In this document: positions 55,576 through 64,000 of the stretch, piece after piece | Layout: each line of letters begins with the position of its first letter | Numbering within the stretch: the first letter of the stretch is position 1 | Origin: Cognatundibacterium jejuense | Lineage (GTDB): Bacteria > Pseudomonadota > Gammaproteobacteria > Burkholderiales > Burkholderiaceae_D | NCBI RefSeq assembly: GCF_014284255.1 | Contig: NZ_JACOFV010000008.1 | Location: 124,001-188,000, forward strand | Length of the DNA stretch: 64,000 nucleotides | Direction: 5' to 3' | Notes under the pieces: model-generated | Databases searched by the model: none | What the model was told of the DNA's origin: nothing | What the model saw: the letters and a program-made list of their open reading frames with translations, nothing else | Program-made: the position numbers and the translations under genes

Positions 55576-58500
55576 ATGTTTTTATCTGATTTCAGTATTA
55601 AACGGCCAATTGCGACGATCGTCATGATCATCGCGCTAATGGCGATGGGGCTGTTGGCACTCAGCAAATTGCGTGTCAATCAAAACCCTGATGTCGCGGT
55701 TCCCGGTCTGTCTGTCATCATCACTTATCCCGGTGCATCACCTGATACTGTTGAGCGAGACATCATCAATCGCCTTGAAAAATCCTTAATGAGCGTTCAG
55801 GGCGTCAGCGAACTCAATGCTTCTGCCAATGAAGGTGTGGCGACGTTTGACATCATGTTCGATTTTAAAAAGAACATGATCGAGGCGTCAGATGAAGTAC
55901 GTAATGTCATTTCCAGTGTGCGCTATAAGATGCCAACGGAAATGCGTGAGCCTGTTATTCAACGTTGGGACCCATCGGCAGAGCCCATTCTGAATCTGGC
56001 ATTGTCTTCCAGCAAAATGACGCATGCTGAAATTTCCCGGCTGGCAGAAGATACATTAGCGGACAAATTGCGCGGCGTCCCGGGTGTTGCTACCGTGATC
56101 GTCAATGGTTCTTTGAAACGTGAATTATCTGTTTTAGTCAGAGCAGAGAAATTACGTGAATTCAATGTCTCAATAGGCGAAGTAGTCAATGCTCTACGCA
56201 ATCAAAACAGCAATGCCCCGGTAGGTAAGCTGCGTGGCGACCTTGAAGAAGAAAGCATACGTCTTGTCGGTCGTATTGAGTCACCAGAAGAATTTCAAAG
56301 CATTGTGGTAAAACGTAACGGCGATCAAATTGTCCGGCTTGCACAAGTGGCGACGATAGATGATAGTTTTGCGGATATTAATGGCTTATCGATACGTAGT
56401 GGCAAACCCAATGTCGGTATTCAAATCACGAAATCACGCGAAGCCAGTACGGTTTCAGTAGCCAAAGAAGTACACAAATTAGTTGATGAAATTAATAAAG
56501 ATTTTGAAAAAAATCATCCTGGAACCAAAATTGAAATCACCCGTGACGGTGGTAAAGAAGCGCAAAATAGTCTGAACAATGTCGTCGATTCATTGGTACT
56601 GGGTGCCTGTCTGACGATTTTTGTGGTCTACGCGTTCTTGAACTCATGGCGTTCAACCTTGATCACTGCCTTGAGTTTGCCCACCTCAGTGGTAGCAGCC
56701 TTTATCGCTGTTTGGTTGTGCGGTTTTACCTTGAATTTCATGACCTTGCTTGGTTTGTCATTAGCGATTGGTGTATTGATTGACGATGCGATTGTGGTAC
56801 GCGAAAACATTGTGCGACATATGCAAATGGGCTCTGATCGTCGCAAAGCAGCACTCGAAGGTACGGCAGAAATTGGTTTGGCGGTGGCAGCAACAACGTT
56901 CTCCATTATTGCGGTATTTATTCCAGTCGCATTTATGCCAGGTATGCCGGGTGAATGGTTCCGTCCGTTTGCGTTAACGGTAACATGTTCCGTGCTGGTC
57001 AGTCTGGGTATCTCATTTACACTTGATCCTATGTTGTCAGCGTACTGGGGTGATCCGGTCGATCATCACACTGCACCAAAAAAAGGTATCAGCAAGGTAT
57101 TGGCACGTTTTAATGACTGGTTTGATAGCCAGGCTGACCGCTATAGCCGCGTTATTGCCTGGGCTTTGCACCACCGCCGTTGGATGGCTGCGATTGCCTT
57201 CATTAGCCTGGTCACAGCATTAGGACTGCAAGCGCAATGGGGCGGCACCAGCTTCTTACCGCCGACCGACTCGGGCAACTTAATGATTCAAGTCCGTACG
57301 CCTGCTTCCTCCTCGTTGGAATACGCCAAATTGAAAATGGAAAGAGCCGCAGAACTTGCCCGCTCTATCAAGGAAGTCAAAGAAACCAATAGCAACATTA
57401 ATCCTGCTGGTGGTCGTATTTATGTCGATATTGGCAAACGTACAGAGCGCAAACGTACTGCAAAAGAGATCGCTGTCGAATTGCGAGAAAAAATCAAATC
57501 TCTGGTCGGTGCCGAATACGTGGTGCTAGATGATCTCAATAACGGTGCACAAAAGCCGGTACAGATCGAATTCACCGGCCCGGATTCTCGTAAGCTGTTA
57601 GAGATTACCGGCGCCTTTATGGAAAAATTGCATGACGTTCCTGGTGCTGTTGATATTGGTTTGTCGCAGCAAGATCCTAAGAAAGAGTTAAAGATAGAAC
57701 TCAATCGTGGTCTGGCCAATTCTATGGGTATTTCTTCTAGCGATGCTGCACAGGCTTTACGTGTTGCGTTTGCTGGTATTGAGGTTGGTGATTGGGTAGA
57801 TCCGACGGGCGAAACCCGCGATGTCGCCGTGCGCTTGCATCCAGATGATCGCATCAGCAAAGAAAATATCGAACGCTTACCAATCGCTGTCACAGGCACA
57901 AACCAAATGGTGCCGCTAGATCAGATTGCGACCATCAGCATGGGTAAAGGCCCGTCCGGGATTGAGCATAACAAAGGTAAGCGCACGATTACCGTGTCTG
58001 CCAATGTACAAGGTCGCTCGAATGGTGAAGTAATTGCGGAAGCTAAAAAACTGGCTGAATCTTTCGACTACCCGCCTGGATATGGCTTGGCAATTGCCGG
58101 TTCTGGTCAGGATCAGGAAGAAGTATTTGGTGCGATGGCAATTGCGCTGCTGTCTGGCATCGGTTTAATGTATCTGATTCTCGTCATGCAATTTGGCTCG
58201 TTCACGGCACCAATGGGAGTAATGTTATCCCTGCCATTGTCCTTGATCGGTGTGGTGTTGGCTTTGTTAGTGACTGGCAGCACCATCAATTTGATGAGTC
58301 TGATTGGTGTGATCATGTTGATGGGGTTGGTCGCAAAGAACGCGATTCTCTTACTTGACGCAGCACGTAAAAATGAAGCCGATGGAATGGAACGAGAAGA
58401 AGCCTTGATGCAAGCCGGTCGGGTACGTTTACGCCCGATTCTGATGACGACCTTTGCCCTGATTGCTGGCATGATGCCGGTAGCTCTGGGCTTGGGCGAG

Positions 58501-58818
58501 GGTGGCGAGTTTTACCGTCCACTGGCGATCGCAATTATCGGTGGCACCATCACTTCGACCTTACTGACTTTGTTGGTGGTACCGACGTTCTACGACAGCA
58601 TAGAAATTGCACGTGAAAGCATGATGAAAAAAATGCGTGCTCGTATGACCCGTTACAACTCTATCGTTGGTTTTGCGATGACAATGTTGGAAGCACTATG
58701 CACACTGTTGTTGCTGCGATTTGTGTATCGCATGCTGGGCAAATTGTTTGGTTTGGTATCAGGTCGTACTCGCCGCTCACATATCAACATGAAAGCAGTG
58801 AGCTCAGAGTCGAATTGA
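55576..58818 (+). CDS. RND efflux pump inner-membrane transporter (HAE1 type)
   Basis: A 1080-residue AcrB-like transporter. It starts MFLSDFSIKRPIATIVMIIA, has two large periplasmic loops (about 35-335 and 565-870) and twelve membrane helices. Proton-relay residues are present: Asp403-Asp404 (LIDDAIVVREN) and Lys921 (GLVAKNAILLL). The C-terminal extension after TM12 includes another hydrophobic stretch and a basic tail. It probably exports hydrophobic compounds; substrate range cannot be read. Confidence 0.95.
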   Translation: MFLSDFSIKRPIATIVMIIALMAMGLLALSKLRVNQNPDVAVPGLSVIITYPGASPDTVERDIINRLEKSLMSVQGVSELNASANEGVATFDIMFDFKKNMIEASDEVRNVISSVRYKMPTEMREPVIQRWDPSAEPILNLALSSSKMTHAEISRLAEDTLADKLRGVPGVATVIVNGSLKRELSVLVRAEKLREFNVSIGEVVNALRNQNSNAPVGKLRGDLEEESIRLVGRIESPEEFQSIVVKRNGDQIVRLAQVATIDDSFADINGLSIRSGKPNVGIQITKSREASTVSVAKEVHKLVDEINKDFEKNHPGTKIEITRDGGKEAQNSLNNVVDSLVLGACLTIFVVYAFLNSWRSTLITALSLPTSVVAAFIAVWLCGFTLNFMTLLGLSLAIGVLIDDAIVVRENIVRHMQMGSDRRKAALEGTAEIGLAVAATTFSIIAVFIPVAFMPGMPGEWFRPFALTVTCSVLVSLGISFTLDPMLSAYWGDPVDHHTAPKKGISKVLARFNDWFDSQADRYSRVIAWALHHRRWMAAIAFISLVTALGLQAQWGGTSFLPPTDSGNLMIQVRTPASSSLEYAKLKMERAAELARSIKEVKETNSNINPAGGRIYVDIGKRTERKRTAKEIAVELREKIKSLVGAEYVVLDDLNNGAQKPVQIEFTGPDSRKLLEITGAFMEKLHDVPGAVDIGLSQQDPKKELKIELNRGLANSMGISSSDAAQALRVAFAGIEVGDWVDPTGETRDVAVRLHPDDRISKENIERLPIAVTGTNQMVPLDQIATISMGKGPSGIEHNKGKRTITVSANVQGRSNGEVIAEAKKLAESFDYPPGYGLAIAGSGQDQEEVFGAMAIALLSGIGLMYLILVMQFGSFTAPMGVMLSLPLSLIGVVLALLVTGSTINLMSLIGVIMLMGLVAKNAILLLDAARKNEADGMEREEALMQAGRVRLRPILMTTFALIAGMMPVALGLGEGGEFYRPLAIAIIGGTITSTLLTLLVVPTFYDSIEIARESMMKKMRARMTRYNSIVGFAMTMLEALCTLLLLRFVYRMLGKLFGLVSGRTRRSHINMKAVSSESN

Positions 58819-58877
58819 ACACCTGACTTGTTCCTCCCGCTAGAGAGTTCTCCCATTTTCGCTCTCTGGTATTTGAT

Positions 58878-58907
58878 GCCCGCAAATGAAAATTTGCGGG
58901 CTTTTTT
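58878..58907 (+). terminator. Intrinsic terminator of the RND operon
   Basis: GCCCGCAAA/TTTGCGGGC stem (58878-58901) with a 6-nt loop, followed by six T, 60 bp past the pump stop codon. Confidence 0.85.
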
Positions 58908-58954
58908 GTATTCGCTTCAGGCTCAGAAATACTTAGAATTGAGTGAAAAGACGT

Positions 58955-60598
58955 TTAAGCAATTAACTTCAATTTAGGTGGCGCCGCACGTTGTGCAGCG
59001 GGCCTTGCTATCCTGCTGTTGTCAGCAACGCCGCCAATATGAAACTGTCTCACGACGTTTTCAAGCGAAGACGCTTGATCTTGCATGGATGCAGCTGCCG
59101 CAGCGGCCTGTTCCACCAACGCTGAATTTTGCTGTGTGACATTGTCCATCTCGATAATGGCCGTATTAATCTGATTGAGTCCAGTAGACTGCTCCTGATT
59201 GGCATTGGCAATTTCGCTGATGATAGTCGTCAGGCGTTTAACACTAGCAACCACTTCTTGCATCGTTTCACCTGCCTGATCAACCAGTTTGGTTCCAGTT
59301 CCAACCTTCTCGACTGAGTCATTGATGAGCGTTTTGATTTCTTTAGCTGCGCTGGCTGAACGTTGTGCCAGATTACGTACTTCTGATGCCACTACGGCAA
59401 AACCACGCCCTTGTTCACCAGCCCTGGCTGCTTCTACGGCAGCGTTTAAGGCGAGAATATTGGTCTGAAAGGCAATTCCATCAATCACTGAAATAATATC
59501 CACAATTTTTTTGGATGACTCATTGATAGAACCCATCGTACTGATCACATCACCTACTACGGCACCGCCTTTTTGTGCTATACCTGAGGCATTATCTGCC
59601 ATCATTTGTGCTTCTTTGGTATTGTCAGAATTTTGTTTGACGGTGCTCGATAGTTCTTCCATCGCGGCGGCGGTTTCTTCCAAAGAACCTGCCTGTTGTT
59701 CGGTACGTGACGATAAATCTAAATTGCCACTGGCAATTTCTGATGATGCGGTGGCGATAGTTTCGGTACCAGTACGCACCTCACTCACGATTTTAATCAA
59801 ACTAGCGGTCATTTCTTCGAGCGCCATGAGCAACTCCGCTGTTTCATCTTTTCCTACCACTTCAACCTTCGCCGTTAAATCTCCGGCAGCAACGGTTCTG
59901 GCAATATGCACAGCATGTGCCAAAGGACGGGTAATGCTGCCCACAAAGTAGTAAGTAATTACAATGCCAAGTATAAAAGCCAGTACCATCCCCAATAGAG
60001 ACAACAGGCTCGCATTTTTATAGGCAGCGATTTGCTGTTCGCTGGTTTCTGCCATCATGTGCTCAGATTGTTCCAGCACGTAAGCAACAATGTCACCAAT
60101 TTGCTTCGTTGGTGCCCGGTCCATTCCTTTGACTAAGGCATCAACAATATGCGCGCTTTCTGGATTGGCGACGTCGTAGCTTTTCATCGCAGTCAAATAT
60201 TTACCATTCAGCTCTTGCAAGGATTGCTTTGCAACATCTACTTGCTTGAGGTCTAAGCCTAATTTGCCAAACAAGGTTTTTAATTTATTTAAGTCGGCCT
60301 GAGTTTCATCACCTTTGGTTTTAAAAGCATTTTGGTATTTTTCAAAGGCAGCCGGATCATTTCCGCGCAACAATAGATCTTTCCACTCCTGGACTTGAAT
60401 CTTAAAATCTACCTGAGATTTTCTGGCAGCATCCACGGATTGCTCCAAAAGCAATGAGCGTTCCATTGCTTCACGGACACGAATGTTGCTATTTCTGAGA
60501 TTCAGCCAGTCATTAAAGCCAACAACAAGCATGGAAAGCAACAAGAATCCGGCTAATAAACCTAACCGGGTACCTATTTTGATATCGTTAATTTTCAT
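58955..60598 (-). CDS. Methyl-accepting chemotaxis protein
   Basis: A 547-residue receptor with TM1 (about 12-32), a four-helix-bundle periplasmic domain, TM2 (about 190-210), HAMP and MA domain. The signalling tip [16 protein letters not shown] is identical to the other receptors here. ATG 60598 ([10 protein letters not shown]) is preferred to an upstream in-frame start 11 codons earlier. The C-terminus ([10 protein letters not shown]) lacks the pentapeptide tether. Confidence 0.92.
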   Translation of the reverse strand: MKINDIKIGTRLGLLAGFLLLSMLVVGFNDWLNLRNSNIRVREAMERSLLLEQSVDAARKSQVDFKIQVQEWKDLLLRGNDPAAFEKYQNAFKTKGDETQADLNKLKTLFGKLGLDLKQVDVAKQSLQELNGKYLTAMKSYDVANPESAHIVDALVKGMDRAPTKQIGDIVAYVLEQSEHMMAETSEQQIAAYKNASLLSLLGMVLAFILGIVITYYFVGSITRPLAHAVHIARTVAAGDLTAKVEVVGKDETAELLMALEEMTASLIKIVSEVRTGTETIATASSEIASGNLDLSSRTEQQAGSLEETAAAMEELSSTVKQNSDNTKEAQMMADNASGIAQKGGAVVGDVISTMGSINESSKKIVDIISVIDGIAFQTNILALNAAVEAARAGEQGRGFAVVASEVRNLAQRSASAAKEIKTLINDSVEKVGTGTKLVDQAGETMQEVVASVKRLTTIISEIANANQEQSTGLNQINTAIIEMDNVTQQNSALVEQAAAAAASMQDQASSLENVVRQFHIGGVADNSRIARPAAQRAAPPKLKLIA

Positions 60599-60670
60599 GC
60601 CTGTTCTCCCAAAATGTATAGACCACAGCAAGTGGATAATTCATTTTAGGAGCATTGTAGAAAAGCAATT

Positions 60671-60720
60671 GTGAACGTTTGTGAATGTTTATGAATGTTT
60701 ATGAAAGTTTGTGTAAGTCT
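60671..60720. repeat. Five 10-bp direct repeats upstream of chemoreceptor gene
   Basis: Consecutive decamers GTGAACGTTT, GTGAATGTTT, ATGAATGTTT, ATGAAAGTTT and GTGTAAGTCT. Copies two and three differ at one base. They lie 73 to 122 bp upstream of the receptor ATG and repeat once per helical turn. Confidence 0.75.
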
Positions 60721-60765
60721 GCAAAACCCTGTCAGTGTTTTCATTAATTCGTAAACAAAACCTCC

Positions 60766-61749
60766 TTAACCACGAAATGCATTCATAGCAATTTCATAGG
60801 AGCGTAAGCGCGCCTGATGCTCAAAAATATTGGAGGCGATCATCAATTCATCAGCGCCTGTCTGAGCAATAAATGCCTGTATTTGTTGTGCCACGGTAGC
60901 TGGCGCACCGATCGCGGAACAAGCAAGAATTTGATTCAGCAATGAACGTTCGGCTTCACCAATTTGCTGCATAAAATTTTCCACTGGTGGTGGAATCTTT
61001 GCTGGCCGGCCGCTACGCAGGTTGATAAAGGCTTGTTGTGCTGAACTCGCCAGATAATGCGCTTGTGCATCCGTTTCTGCGGCAAAGACATTGAAACCCA
61101 GCATAACGTATGGTTTTTTCAAATGGATCGATGGTCGGAACGTCGCTCTATACAAGGCAATGGCTTGCATCATTTCTTGCGGAGCAAAATGGGAGGCAAA
61201 TGCGTACGGCAAACCCATTGCTGCTGCTAATTGTGCGCCGTATAAGCTTGAACCCAAAATCCACACCGGAACATGCAAACCGGTACCGGGCACGGCACGT
61301 ATGGACGATTGTGGCTCATCAGAAAAATAATCAATCAGTTCAGCTACATCACGCGGAAATTCATCGGCATCAGAGCTCAGATTGCGGCGTAAAGCACGGG
61401 CGGTTCTTTGGTCAGATCCGGGGGCACGTCCTAAACCTAAATCGATACGTCCAGGAAAGAGGGATTCCAGCGTACCAAATTGTTCAGCAATAACTAATGG
61501 CGAGTGATTCGGTAACATGATGCCACCAGCACCAACGCGTATGGCTTTGGTGCCACCGGCAACATGAGCAATGAGCACAGACGTAGCCGCGCTGGCAATA
61601 CCCGGCATACCGTGATGTTCTGCCAGCCAGAAGCGCTGGTAACCCCAGCGTTCTGCATGTTGTGCCAGATCGAGTGAATTTTTGAAAGATTGTGCGGGCA
61701 AACTACCCTGCGCGATGGGTGCGAGGTCAAGAATCGAAAGTTGCGTCAT
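60766..61749 (-). CDS. Luciferase-like (LLM class) flavin-dependent oxidoreductase
   Basis: A 327-residue single-domain LLM flavoprotein: [12 protein letters not shown] at the N-terminus, [40 protein letters not shown] and [21 protein letters not shown]. This matches the YhbW-type group that uses FMN. Substrate unknown. It follows the M13 peptidase gene on the same strand, separated by a terminator. Confidence 0.9.
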   Translation of the reverse strand: MTQLSILDLAPIAQGSLPAQSFKNSLDLAQHAERWGYQRFWLAEHHGMPGIASAATSVLIAHVAGGTKAIRVGAGGIMLPNHSPLVIAEQFGTLESLFPGRIDLGLGRAPGSDQRTARALRRNLSSDADEFPRDVAELIDYFSDEPQSSIRAVPGTGLHVPVWILGSSLYGAQLAAAMGLPYAFASHFAPQEMMQAIALYRATFRPSIHLKKPYVMLGFNVFAAETDAQAHYLASSAQQAFINLRSGRPAKIPPPVENFMQQIGEAERSLLNQILACSAIGAPATVAQQIQAFIAQTGADELMIASNIFEHQARLRSYEIAMNAFRG

Positions 61750-61783
61750 GGTACGGTAATCCTTTGCAGATATTCCGACCTGT

Positions 61784-61832
61784 AAAAAAGTCGGACAAGA
61801 TAGCGCTTATTATGCGCCATCTGATCCGACTT
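61784..61832 (-). terminator. Terminator after the M13 peptidase gene
   Basis: An outer stem AAGTCGGA/TCCGACTT (61788-61795 with 61825-61832) and an inner stem of AGAT-GCGC type form one long hairpin; the minus strand then has a U6 run. It is 19 bp past the peptidase stop. Confidence 0.75.
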
Positions 61833-61850
61833 CGTTTTTGAGGCTATTTT

Positions 61851-63920
61851 TTACCAGACTTTAACGCGTGCCTTAGGTTCCAGATACAGCGCTTCACCAG
61901 GTTTGACATCGAAGGCTTTGTACCATGCATCCAGATTACGCACGGTTTGCACTCGATATTGTTCCGGCGCGTGTTCGTTGGTAATCACGATGGTACGCAA
62001 GACTTCATCACGCACCTTGCTGCGGAAAGATTTCGCATAAGCCATGAAGAATTCCTTGTCTGTTGCTTCAGTAGGTTCCTGGCCTTTTTGTTTCATCGCC
62101 GCATGATAAGCATCATAGGATGCCATCAAACCGACCAGATCAGCAATGTTCTCGCCCAAAGTTTGCTGTCCTTTTACTGCCAGATCAGGGAAAGGCCGGT
62201 ATTGATCAAACTGCGCTACCAAGGCCTTGGCTGAAGCATTAAAACGAGCCAGGTCGGCCTTGGTCCACCAATTGCGCAGTTCACCTTTGGCATCAAACAT
62301 GGCACCGGTATTATCAAAACTGTGGCTGATTTCGTGGCCGATTGTGGCTCCTAATGCGCCATAATTGGTCGCGATGCTGGCATTGAGATCAAAGTTTGGT
62401 GATTGCAAATACGCAGCCGGGAAATCAATTGCATTTTGTAAAGGCATATTGACTGCATTCACCAATTGCGGGTTCATGCACCATTCAGTGTCATCGATTG
62501 GTTGACCAAACTTTGCCAGAGCACGTTGGTATTCAAACGCACTTGCTCGCTCAGCATTGCCATACGCATCATTTGCTTTGACTTCTAAGCCTGAGTAATC
62601 GCGCCATTTTTCGGGATAGCCAACACCGACGTAAGTGTTTTTAATTTTCTGCAGCGCTTCTTTTTTGGTGCTTGCTGCTAACCAGGTATTGTTTTGAATC
62701 CGGTCGCTCAGTGCTGCAAGCAAATTCGTCACCATGGAACGGATACTCTCCTTGGCTTCTGGTGAGAAGTTCTCAGCGACATATAACTTACCTACTTCTT
62801 CACCCAATGCATTATTGGTTGCATTGATGGCATATTTTTCGCGCGCCTCGGGTACCGACGTTCCTGATAAAGCGCTATAAAACTTAAATTTTTCTTTGAA
62901 AAATACCGTAGGTAAGACACTAGCGCGTTGATTGATGGAGTGAAAACGTAAATAGTCTTTCCATGTATCTAATGAGATCGACGAAACCAAACTGGCGGAC
63001 GCTTTTAATGCAGTTGGATGCCAGATCAGGAATTCCGTTTGTTTGTCCAGACCTGATGCTGCAAAGTAAGCATTCCAATCAAGACCAGGTGCTTTTTTGT
63101 TGAAATCTACTTTACGCCAGGTGTTATCGACTTTTTGCATGTCGGAAGTATCTTCACGCGATGCGTGGCCTTTAGCGATTTTTAATTCGAGATCGAATAC
63201 GCGTTTGGCGGCGATTTCAGCATTTGGTACATTCGCCATTTTCAACACGGTGGCGATATAGTCCTGATAATTTGCCCGCAACTTAACCATATCAGCGCTG
63301 TTGGCGAGATAGTATTCACGATCCGGCAAGCCTAGGCCGCCCTGCAACAAATAAGCCTGATACTTTGCATGGTGGTGAAAGCCTTGCGAGACCCACAGTC
63401 CAAACAGATTTTCTGTAAATACACTAGTGGCATTGATAGGGTCAACATCAGCGCGTAAATTGCGACCCAGATAGGTTGCCAGCGCAGCTTTATCATTCAG
63501 CGCGGCAATCGCGTCGAGACGCGGCTGAATAGGATCTAATCCACGTTGGTCGATTGCGGCAGTATTTAAGTAAGCCTGATAGTAATCAGCGATTTTTCTG
63601 GCGGCAGTACCTGGTTCAGCTTGTAAGGTTTTTTGTATGATGCGAGCGACGGCATCATCCGATTCTTCTGCCAGCATATCGAACAAACCGACTCCGGATT
63701 TGCTATCTGGAATTTTAGCGTTTTTTTCCCAACCGCCATTGGCGTACTTGTTAAAATCCTGACCAGGCTTGACTGAATTGTCGATGCCATCGCCTTTAAC
63801 TGCGGCGATTTCTTCAGGTGTCATATCAGCTGCGTGCGCCAGGCTTGTACCCAAGGGCAATGCCAACATCATGCACAGCACTGCAACTGGTTTTAACCGA
63901 GGTAATTTTTTGTTTTTCAT
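61851..63920 (-). CDS. M13-family metallopeptidase (PepO/neprilysin-like), secreted
   Basis: A 689-residue zinc endopeptidase. The signal peptide ends near LAHAAD. The N-terminal M13 region starts KPGQDFNKYANGGWEKNAKIP. The catalytic motif HEISH (IGHEISHSFDNTGAMFD, about residue 530) and the third-ligand motif ENIADLVGL (about 588) are intact, and the C-terminal QYRVQTVRNLDAWYKAFDVK is typical. It probably degrades peptides in the periplasm. The ATG at 63920 has AAGGATAC upstream. Confidence 0.95.
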   Translation of the reverse strand: MKNKKLPRLKPVAVLCMMLALPLGTSLAHAADMTPEEIAAVKGDGIDNSVKPGQDFNKYANGGWEKNAKIPDSKSGVGLFDMLAEESDDAVARIIQKTLQAEPGTAARKIADYYQAYLNTAAIDQRGLDPIQPRLDAIAALNDKAALATYLGRNLRADVDPINATSVFTENLFGLWVSQGFHHHAKYQAYLLQGGLGLPDREYYLANSADMVKLRANYQDYIATVLKMANVPNAEIAAKRVFDLELKIAKGHASREDTSDMQKVDNTWRKVDFNKKAPGLDWNAYFAASGLDKQTEFLIWHPTALKASASLVSSISLDTWKDYLRFHSINQRASVLPTVFFKEKFKFYSALSGTSVPEAREKYAINATNNALGEEVGKLYVAENFSPEAKESIRSMVTNLLAALSDRIQNNTWLAASTKKEALQKIKNTYVGVGYPEKWRDYSGLEVKANDAYGNAERASAFEYQRALAKFGQPIDDTEWCMNPQLVNAVNMPLQNAIDFPAAYLQSPNFDLNASIATNYGALGATIGHEISHSFDNTGAMFDAKGELRNWWTKADLARFNASAKALVAQFDQYRPFPDLAVKGQQTLGENIADLVGLMASYDAYHAAMKQKGQEPTEATDKEFFMAYAKSFRSKVRDEVLRTIVITNEHAPEQYRVQTVRNLDAWYKAFDVKPGEALYLEPKARVKVW

Positions 63921-64000
63921 TTAGTATCCTTAATTTTTGTCTCAATAATTCTTGTTATGTTTGCGATGGTTGCAGTGCTTTCCACATCAAAGTTTTGAAT

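Overview
The window looks like the replication-origin region of a betaproteobacterial chromosome, most likely an Oxalobacteraceae member related to Undibacterium or Herminiimonas. This rests on the mnmE-yidC-yidD-rnpA-rpmH // dnaA-dnaN-gyrB arrangement, the protein flavour, the moderate base composition and the many chemoreceptors. The genus is an inference, not a sequence match.

Left arm (1-6.4 kb). A GntR regulator cut by the window edge faces a purine-catabolism operon: hydroxyisourate hydrolase, membrane urate hydroxylase PuuD with a cytochrome c tail, allantoicase and ureidoglycolate lyase. Two ATTGTCGACAAT palindromes in the divergent gap are probable operators. OHCU decarboxylase and allantoinase are not in view. 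The 0.76-kb gap after the operon holds two sibling small RNAs on the minus strand, each with promoter, two CCUCC (anti-Shine-Dalgarno) motifs and an intrinsic terminator. An M20 amidohydrolase and a ClpP-like peptidase follow.

6.5-24 kb. Two tandem paralogous chemoreceptors, a lipoprotein phosphoesterase, a serine hydrolase, glycerate 2-kinase (a plausible outlet for the glyoxylate released by AllA), and a four-gene BmpA-type nucleoside ABC importer with a long leader. Then come a GATase II/LysR pair and an ArsR-controlled operon of cytochrome P450, ABM-fold protein and RidA.

Origin block (24.3-34.5 kb). mnmE, yidC, yidD, rnpA and rpmH run leftward from a strong rpmH promoter; dnaA, dnaN and gyrB run rightward. 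The 0.6-kb rpmH-dnaA gap is the candidate oriC but shows only one perfect DnaA box.

Right arm (34.5-64 kb). First a small accessory patch: a HEPN/nucleotidyltransferase toxin-antitoxin-like pair, an HNH nuclease with a small acidic protein, a DEDDh exonuclease, and two DUF4239 membrane paralogues bracketed by a degenerate repeat of the exonuclease 3' end. Then a Cache chemoreceptor, small proteins, a glutathione transferase, and an alkane hydroxylase with two rubredoxins under a divergent AraC regulator. After TapT and an M23 peptidase comes an array of five paralogous secreted Ala/Lys-rich proteins resembling acid-shock protein Asr; two members have lost their tails, one by a stop codon and one by a frameshift in an A6 run. 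The arm ends with a MAPEG protein, acetyltransferase, low-molecular-weight phosphatase, an RND efflux pair, another chemoreceptor, a luciferase-like oxidoreductase and an M13 metallopeptidase.

All calls come from reading the sequence and recalling protein families; no database search was run. No tRNA, rRNA, CRISPR array or intact insertion sequence was recognised.
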